Positions 59,109-64,000 of a stretch of 64,000 nt of DNA are shown here, in pieces. Within the stretch, counting starts at the first letter, position 1. Every line of letters begins with the position of its first letter. Position numbers and translations under genes: made by a program. The DNA is from Alteromonas salexigens (GTDB taxonomy: Bacteria > Pseudomonadota > Gammaproteobacteria > Enterobacterales > Alteromonadaceae): assembly GCF_025628895.1 (NCBI RefSeq), contig NZ_JAOTJC010000007.1:1-64000 (forward strand). Direction: 5' to 3'. The notes under the pieces are model-generated. The model ran no database searches and was not told where the DNA came from. It saw nothing but the letters and a program-made list of their open reading frames with translations.

Positions 59109-61426
59109 TAGCGCTTTTTACCTTTATTAGAGGCTGGTTTCTTGCCCTTCGGCGGACCGGACTTTTTACCTGACTTGTCGTTGTTGTCTTTGCGTCGGCG
59201 GGGCTTTTTGGCAGTTTTTACCGCCACCTTTTTGCCTGACTGGGCACGTAACGTCTCGCTGTCCAGTACCAGATCTATTTTGCGTTCATCCAGATTTACT
59301 GCGGCCACTTTCACATCTACCGCATCACCCAGCCGGTATTGATTGTGCCCCTGATCACCCACCAGCGCCTGTTTCACATCGTCATAACGGTAGTAGTCAT
59401 CACCCAGTGAGGTAATGTGCACCAGACCATCAATATGGTATTCGGTTAACCGTACGAACAGGCCGAAATTCGTGACTGAGCTCACTACGCCTTCAAATGA
59501 GTCACCAACGTGATCCAGCATAAACTCACACTTCAGCCAGTCGGCCACATCCCGGGTGGCATCGTCAGCGCGACGCTCGGTGGTGGAACACTGCTCACCC
59601 AGTTGCTCAATTTCTTCCGTGGTATACACCTTCGCGCCTGACACTTTCTGCTTCGGCGGCAGCTTTTTAAGCAAACCTTTTATCGCCCGGTGCACAACCA
59701 TATCCGGGTAGCGGCGTATGGGCGAGGTAAAGTGAGCGTACGCCTTTAGCGCCAGCCCGAAGTGACCAATATTGTCACCACCGTATACTGCCTGCTTCAT
59801 TGAGCGCAGCAGCATCGTTTGGATCAATTCCTGGTCGGGACGATTACGGGTTTTGAGCACCACATCGGTGAAATCGGCCGGCATGGCATCTTCGTTAATG
59901 CGATGCGGCACACCCACTTCGCCCAGATAACTGGTAAAGGCCGTAAGACGGTCGGCGTCAGGCTTATCATGAATTCGGTAGAGCGCAGGCGCTTCGTGAG
60001 TTTCCAGGAACAGGGCCGCACTTACGTTGGCCATGATCATACACTCTTCGATGAGCTTGTGGGCATCGTTGCGCACCACTGGCACAATGTTCTCTATTTT
60101 ACGCTGGGCGTTAAATACGAACTTGCTTTCCTGGGTTTCAAACTCAATGGCGCCTCGTTGCTGACGGGCTTTTTTCATCGCGCGGTACATATCGTGCAGG
60201 TCGCGCAGATGAGGAACATGTTCTGCATAGCGCTCGTGCAGATCTTTGTCGCCTTCGAGAATTTTGCCCACCTTGGTATAGGTTAAACGGGCATGGGAGT
60301 TCATTACCCCTTCATAAAACTGGTAGGCGTCCAGTTTGCCCTGTGCAGTAATGGTCATCTCACAGACCATACACAAGCGGTCTACCTGCGGATTCAGCGA
60401 GCACAAACCGTTAGACAAGACTTCCGGTAACATGGGAATGACCTGCTCCGGGAAATACACCGAGTTACCGCGGTTTTGCGCTTCAGTATCCAGGGCCGTG
60501 CCGGGACGTACATAATGACTTACATCAGCAATGGCTACCCACAGCTGCCAGCCACCCTCATCCAGCGGTTCACAGAACACGGCATCATCAAAGTCACGGG
60601 CATCTTCACCATCAATGGTCACCAGCGGCAGCTGACGCAAGTCAACCCGTCCTTCTTTGGCTTCTTCCGGTACTTCTTCGGTGAGGTCTTTGACCTGACG
60701 GGTCACGGCTTTCGGCCACTGGTGGGGAATATCGAAGGTGCGCAGTGCCATATCAATTTCCATACCCGGCGCCATATGCTCACCGAGTACTTCAACAATT
60801 TTGCCCACCGGATTAATTTTGCGACGGGGACGCTGCACCAGTTCAACCACCACCACCTGGCCCATTCTGGCGCCGTTAGTGTGTTCGGGTGGGATCACAA
60901 TCTCATGGTTAATGCGGCTGTCATCAGGAATAACTACCGCCATGCCCTCTTCCGTAAAGTAACGACCCACTATCGGCTCGCTGCGCGGCGTGATCACCTG
61001 AGTGATAAAGGCTTCTTTACGGCCCCGGCGGTCGGTGCCACTTTCCCGGGCTTCGACGATGTCGTCATGCAAAAACAATTGCATTTGGCCGCCGCTGATA
61101 AATAAATCGCCACTGCGATCTTCAGGGCGCAGGAAACCGAAGCCGTCGCGGTGGCCGATAATCCGGCCCCGGATCAATTCGTCCTGGTTTTGAACTACGT
61201 ACTTTTTCTGACGGGTAAACTGCAACTGACCTTCTCTTTCCATGGCCCGGAGTCGTCGTTGGATGCCAATACGGTGGTCTTCTTCATGGGCATCTACGGC
61301 AGCACAAATTTCAAGAAAAGACAGTGGCTTATCATGCTCCTTCAGTACGCTAAGCAGATACTCTCGGCTGGCCACGGGATTGTCGTATTTTTCTTTTTCG
61401 CGCTGATAATGCGGGTCGTCACTCAT
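59108..61426 (-). CDS. rnr: Ribonuclease R
   Basis: 772 residues. It is a processive 3'-5' exoribonuclease for structured RNA. An N-terminal helix-turn-helix is followed by cold-shock domains, then the RNB catalytic domain with [14 protein letters not shown] (metal-binding aspartates, about residues 272-285), an S1 domain ([17 protein letters not shown]) and a Lys-rich tail ([16 protein letters not shown]) that aids unwinding. It is the first gene of the rnr-rlmB unit. The plus-strand frames opposite it are shadows. Confidence 0.97.
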   Translation of the reverse strand: MSDDPHYQREKEKYDNPVASREYLLSVLKEHDKPLSFLEICAAVDAHEEDHRIGIQRRLRAMEREGQLQFTRQKKYVVQNQDELIRGRIIGHRDGFGFLRPEDRSGDLFISGGQMQLFLHDDIVEARESGTDRRGRKEAFITQVITPRSEPIVGRYFTEEGMAVVIPDDSRINHEIVIPPEHTNGARMGQVVVVELVQRPRRKINPVGKIVEVLGEHMAPGMEIDMALRTFDIPHQWPKAVTRQVKDLTEEVPEEAKEGRVDLRQLPLVTIDGEDARDFDDAVFCEPLDEGGWQLWVAIADVSHYVRPGTALDTEAQNRGNSVYFPEQVIPMLPEVLSNGLCSLNPQVDRLCMVCEMTITAQGKLDAYQFYEGVMNSHARLTYTKVGKILEGDKDLHERYAEHVPHLRDLHDMYRAMKKARQQRGAIEFETQESKFVFNAQRKIENIVPVVRNDAHKLIEECMIMANVSAALFLETHEAPALYRIHDKPDADRLTAFTSYLGEVGVPHRINEDAMPADFTDVVLKTRNRPDQELIQTMLLRSMKQAVYGGDNIGHFGLALKAYAHFTSPIRRYPDMVVHRAIKGLLKKLPPKQKVSGAKVYTTEEIEQLGEQCSTTERRADDATRDVADWLKCEFMLDHVGDSFEGVVSSVTNFGLFVRLTEYHIDGLVHITSLGDDYYRYDDVKQALVGDQGHNQYRLGDAVDVKVAAVNLDERKIDLVLDSETLRAQSGKKVAVKTAKKPRRRKDNNDKSGKKSGPPKGKKPASNKGKKR

Positions 61427-61694
61427 GGAAAATTATTAGTTCCTTGTATTGCTGTTCAGATGCATCTGTATTGACAGATACCTTAATATTACCGCCAGTA
61501 TAACAGTTAAATACTACAAAATATTTGCAGTCGTTACGATTCTGTGGGTTTTACGCACAAATTCGGCTTTGGATTACCCTGAATACCGGACAATACCAGC
61601 ACTCAGCCCCCTAATTTTGCAAAAACTGTTGAACCAATATCACGAATGCTGCCACTATTAACACTCATCTGTAAGCAACCTGAAAGGAAAAGCA

Positions 61695-61973
61695 ATGGGT
61701 ATTAAGCATGTAGGAATGGCAGTAATCGCGGCAGCAACAATGTCAGGCTGTAGTGTGGAATCAGGTACTCAATGTACCACCGCGCCTGAGTCACAGTGGA
61801 TGGATCAGACTGAATTTCAGGCTCAGCTGAAAAGCGACGGCTACACGATTAATGAATTTGTGGTAACCGATGGCAACTGCTATGAAATTTACGGCATGGA
61901 TTCTGAAAACAAGAAAGTTGAAATTTACTTCAACCCGGTAGATGGCAGCATAGTGAAGAGTGAGTCACACTAA
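61695..61973 (+). CDS. PepSY-like small lipoprotein
   Basis: 92 residues. The lipobox TMSGC (Cys19) marks a lipoprotein. The mature part has a PepSY-type beta-alpha-beta pattern: LKSDGYTINEFVVTDGNCYEIYG and EIYFNPVDGSIVKSE (quoted as YFNPVDGSIVKSE). AAAGGAA lies about 5 bp before the ATG. The stop TAA directly abuts the ATG of the cytochrome b561 gene, so the two form one unit. The protein may bind or present a ligand to that membrane cytochrome (inference). Confidence 0.82.
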   Translation: MGIKHVGMAVIAAATMSGCSVESGTQCTTAPESQWMDQTEFQAQLKSDGYTINEFVVTDGNCYEIYGMDSENKKVEIYFNPVDGSIVKSESH

Positions 61974-62498
61974 ATGAGTAGCCGTGACATCAGGCTGTGG
62001 GACGGCGTAGTTCGCACGTGTCACTGGTTGCTGGTCACGGCCTTTGTGGCAAATTACTTTATCGTAGAACCCGGCGATCTGATTCATGAGATCGCCGGCT
62101 ATGGTGCCGCTGCCATTATATTGGTGCGCATTTGCTGGGGTCTGCGTGACACTGGCTATGCCAGCTTTGCCACTGTCGATGTGTCGGCACAGGCGCTGCA
62201 GCAGCACCTCAATCAGCTCAGACTACGACGTGTCCCGCCCGACCACGGCCACAATCCGTTTGGTTGGTTAATGATTTTTGCCGTTATTGTGCTGTTTCTG
62301 GCGCTGGCGGTTACCGGCTTTATGATGCAGGAAATAGATGCTTTCTGGGGCAATCAGACCCTGGAATGGATACACGCTACCCTGGCACATGTCCTGTACG
62401 GCGCGGTCCTTATCCACGTGGCTGCAGTAGTACTAACGCAATGGTGGGGCCGGGTCTCTCTCATCCGCCCGATGATTACCGGCAGGCGCCCGCGTTAG
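61974..62498 (+). CDS. Cytochrome b561 / Ni-Fe hydrogenase b-subunit-like protein
   Basis: 174 residues with four membrane segments. Candidate haem-ligand histidines are His17 (RTCHWLL), His38 (LIHEIAGYGA), His139 (LAHVLYG) and His148 (LIHVAAV), matching the PF01292 family of di-haem membrane cytochromes. WGLRDTGYASF is a typical loop. It probably passes electrons between the quinone pool and a periplasmic partner. The usual partner is a small cytochrome c, but here the coupled gene encodes a PepSY lipoprotein without a CxxCH site. Confidence 0.9.
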   Translation: MSSRDIRLWDGVVRTCHWLLVTAFVANYFIVEPGDLIHEIAGYGAAAIILVRICWGLRDTGYASFATVDVSAQALQQHLNQLRLRRVPPDHGHNPFGWLMIFAVIVLFLALAVTGFMMQEIDAFWGNQTLEWIHATLAHVLYGAVLIHVAAVVLTQWWGRVSLIRPMITGRRPR

Positions 62499-62515
62499 CC
62501 TAGCTGAAATCATGC

Positions 62516-63142
62516 CTACTCGGTGGGTTTACGTGCCGCCCGCACCGCTTTCGGGTGCATCAGCTTTTCTAACTCTGTGAGATAGCCCGCAATTTTAGCA
62601 TGCTGTTGTTTATCACTGGTCACCGCATTATATAACCAGCGGTAGGCATCTTCGTAGTCATACGGACTCCCGTAGCCCTCCAGAAATAATTCCGCCAGCT
62701 GCATCTTTGCTTGCAGGTTATTCAGCGCCGCGGCTTCACGTAAATAAACCACCGCCCGCTTTTTGTCTTCCTGTACCAGTGTGCCGCTAGCATAGTAGCG
62801 TCCCAGTTGTTCCAGTGCCGCGGCCAGCCCCTGATTGGCGGCGTCACGCATAAAGCTGATGCCGCGCTCCGGCGCTTCATCCACGCACACCCCCCAGGCC
62901 AGCATATCGCCCCATAAAAACTGATACGCAGGCACCCGTAGTACTTCGGCGCGAGCTTCAATATCCTGCACCAGCTGACAGCGATCTTCCACGACCCGGT
63001 TCAGGTGCGTGTTGCTGTTGATCATATTGATCAGTTCATCCTGTGAATACAGTTGTACGGCGCGGATTTCCTGCGCATTTAATGTGTGGCTGAACATGCT
63101 TATTGCAGTCGCCACAATCAGAGAGAGTCGAATATAGGGCAT
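62516..63142 (-). CDS. motX: MotX, sodium-driven flagellar stator-associated protein
   Basis: 208 residues. The signal peptide ends near TLNAQE (residue 23). The mature part has Sel1-like repeats with the MotX-specific stretches EDRCQLVQDIEARAE, FLWGDMLAWGVCVDEAPE, LEQLGRYYASGTLVQ and YGSPYDYEDAYRWLYN. In Vibrio, MotX with MotY forms the T ring that holds the PomAB stators of the Na+-driven polar flagellum. It converges on the b561 gene with a 17-bp gap. Confidence 0.92.
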   Translation of the reverse strand: MPYIRLSLIVATAISMFSHTLNAQEIRAVQLYSQDELINMINSNTHLNRVVEDRCQLVQDIEARAEVLRVPAYQFLWGDMLAWGVCVDEAPERGISFMRDAANQGLAAALEQLGRYYASGTLVQEDKKRAVVYLREAAALNNLQAKMQLAELFLEGYGSPYDYEDAYRWLYNAVTSDKQQHAKIAGYLTELEKLMHPKAVRAARKPTE

Positions 63143-63210
63143 ATCAGTCTGTCAGTAGATTAACGGGAACGTACCCTTAGTTTATCGGCGCGGTGCCGGA
63201 AAACTGAAGA

Positions 63211-63456
63211 CTAATTCAGCTTCATCGACAGCGCCATTTGTATGTGGCGGGCGTGCTCGGCTATATCGATACCTAAGTCGGTAAGATAACCGCCATCCGG
63301 CTGGGTAATAAGACCCTTGGCATATAAGCGCTCAGCAGCATGCACCATACTCTGTGTCGCATCATGATGAATTTTAAGTCCCTGCATCAGACTTTTTTGT
63401 GGAAACTTTAAAATGAGGTTTAATTCTGCGGTCATTTCGTCATCAAATTGCTTCAT
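63211..63456 (-). CDS. Small TIGR02647-type protein
   Basis: 81 residues. ILKFPQKSLMQGLKIHHDA, AAERLYAKGLITQPDGGYLTD (quoted as RLYAKGLITQPDGGYL) and LGIDIAEHA match a conserved gammaproteobacterial family annotated as a DNA-binding protein (TIGR02647). The helical pattern would fit a small winged helix. The function is unknown. It is a single gene between motX and a secreted-protein gene. Confidence 0.8.
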   Translation of the reverse strand: MKQFDDEMTAELNLILKFPQKSLMQGLKIHHDATQSMVHAAERLYAKGLITQPDGGYLTDLGIDIAEHARHIQMALSMKLN

Positions 63457-63475
63457 GCTTCCACCCTAGGCAACG

Positions 63476-63976
63476 TTAATTAATTTTTCTGGAATAAATT
63501 CCTGTGAACAGGGTCCGCCAATTTTTTTGATCGGCGTTTTTCACCTGCCAGTGTTGTATCACACTCCCATTTTCCTCCGCCGTCCAGCTAATTTTATGAA
63601 TTAGTGCGTTCACTGAAGTACCAGTCTGGCCGCGCAATACCATCGCACCATCAGTCATTCCGCCGCTCAGGTCAAGGCGCAACCCGGTTTTGTCACCCCA
63701 TACCTGGTGCCACTTACCGGTAGTTTTGTCATACATGGTGATGCTGGAACCATACGGACCATCAGCATTAGTGTACCGTTCCGTAACCACGCACCCGTTA
63801 TAGTCTTTTTCAATCAGGTTAGTACCCGCTTGCTTGCCATCAGGGGTCGTGACCGTCCATTCTCCCAGCCAGAAATCGAACGCCTGATACGCAGATGCAC
63901 TGCAGGCACCGGTGGGCGCTGCAATCACCTTGGCAGCCAGCAGAGTCAGTATTATCCCGGCAATGAAGTTTTTCAT
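63476..63976 (-). CDS. Secreted DUF1579-like protein
   Basis: 166 residues. The signal peptide is cleaved near VIAAPTG (residue 20). The mature part has FDFWLGEWTVTTPDG at its start, VWGDKTGLRLDLSGG in the middle and a C-terminal WRTLFTGIYSRK. This lipocalin-like beta-barrel pattern is seen in DUF1579-type proteins, which begin with F-F-LG-W. Its ligand and function are unknown. It starts 24 bp from the window edge, so its promoter is not visible. Confidence 0.75.
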   Translation of the reverse strand: MKNFIAGIILTLLAAKVIAAPTGACSASAYQAFDFWLGEWTVTTPDGKQAGTNLIEKDYNGCVVTERYTNADGPYGSSITMYDKTTGKWHQVWGDKTGLRLDLSGGMTDGAMVLRGQTGTSVNALIHKISWTAEENGSVIQHWQVKNADQKNWRTLFTGIYSRKIN

Positions 63977-64000
63977 GAGCGTCTGATCGCAGTACGCCTC

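Noticed and set aside
60476..61105. 209-codon plus-strand frame
   Set aside because: Antisense to the rnr catalytic region, with no features of its own.
1..64000. CRISPR arrays, tRNA or rRNA genes, prophage and integrases
   Set aside because: No direct-repeat arrays with spacers, cloverleaf sequences or phage genes were found on reading both strands.

Overview
The window looks like a chromosomal segment of a marine gammaproteobacterium of the Alteromonadales (Alteromonas-like). This is inferred from gammaproteobacterial ribosomal proteins (S14 without a zinc ribbon), a MotX stator protein of the sodium-driven polar flagellum, secreted S8 proteases with pre-peptidase C-terminal domains, and a large sulfated-glycan locus. 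No rRNA, tRNA or CRISPR array was seen. Almost every gene lies on the minus strand; only one gene at the left end and a two-gene unit near 61.7-62.5 kb lie on the plus strand.

Region 1 (0.3-1.1 kb): a secreted plus-strand protein built from ten consecutive 15-residue repeats.

Region 2 (1.1-40.6 kb): a long surface-glycan locus. It makes UDP-glucuronate (ugd), dTDP-L-rhamnose (rmlA, rmlC, rmlD, rmlB) and GDP-L-fucose (gmd, fcl, plus the GDP-mannose hydrolase gmm). It has seven glycosyltransferase proteins, several with two catalytic domains. It also has five PAPS-type sulfotransferase-like proteins, a WcbI-type protein, a hexapeptide acetyltransferase and coiled-coil proteins. Two paralogous secreted proteins of about 1,200 residues (PD40-like repeats, calcium-binding TSP3 repeats, FG-GAP/VCBS repeats) are embedded in it. 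No flippase, polymerase, ABC exporter or initiating phosphosugar transferase is present here. Two proteins share an unrecognised pair of C-terminal modules, and three share a small GWA-type accessory domain. The right edge (38.6-39.3 and 40.65-41.1 kb) is decayed DNA that includes an IS3-type transposase remnant.

Region 3 (41.1-49.6 kb): the spc and alpha ribosomal operons, from rplN to rplQ, including rpmD and rpmJ, which are too short for routine ORF calling. The S10 operon, which normally precedes rplN, is not there.

Region 4 (49.8-57.7 kb): a soluble hybrid histidine kinase, a DUF4397-like lipoprotein and two paralogous subtilisin-like secreted proteases, each unit closed by a strong terminator.

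Region 5 (58.3-64 kb): rnr-rlmB (overlapping), a PepSY-like lipoprotein and cytochrome b561 pair on the plus strand, motX, a TIGR02647-type small protein and a secreted DUF1579-like protein.

Together the left two thirds can be read as a factory for a rhamnose-, fucose- and probably uronate-containing, sulfated surface glycan. The two large calcium-binding secreted proteins are possible carriers or partners (inference). The right third is housekeeping plus secreted proteolysis.
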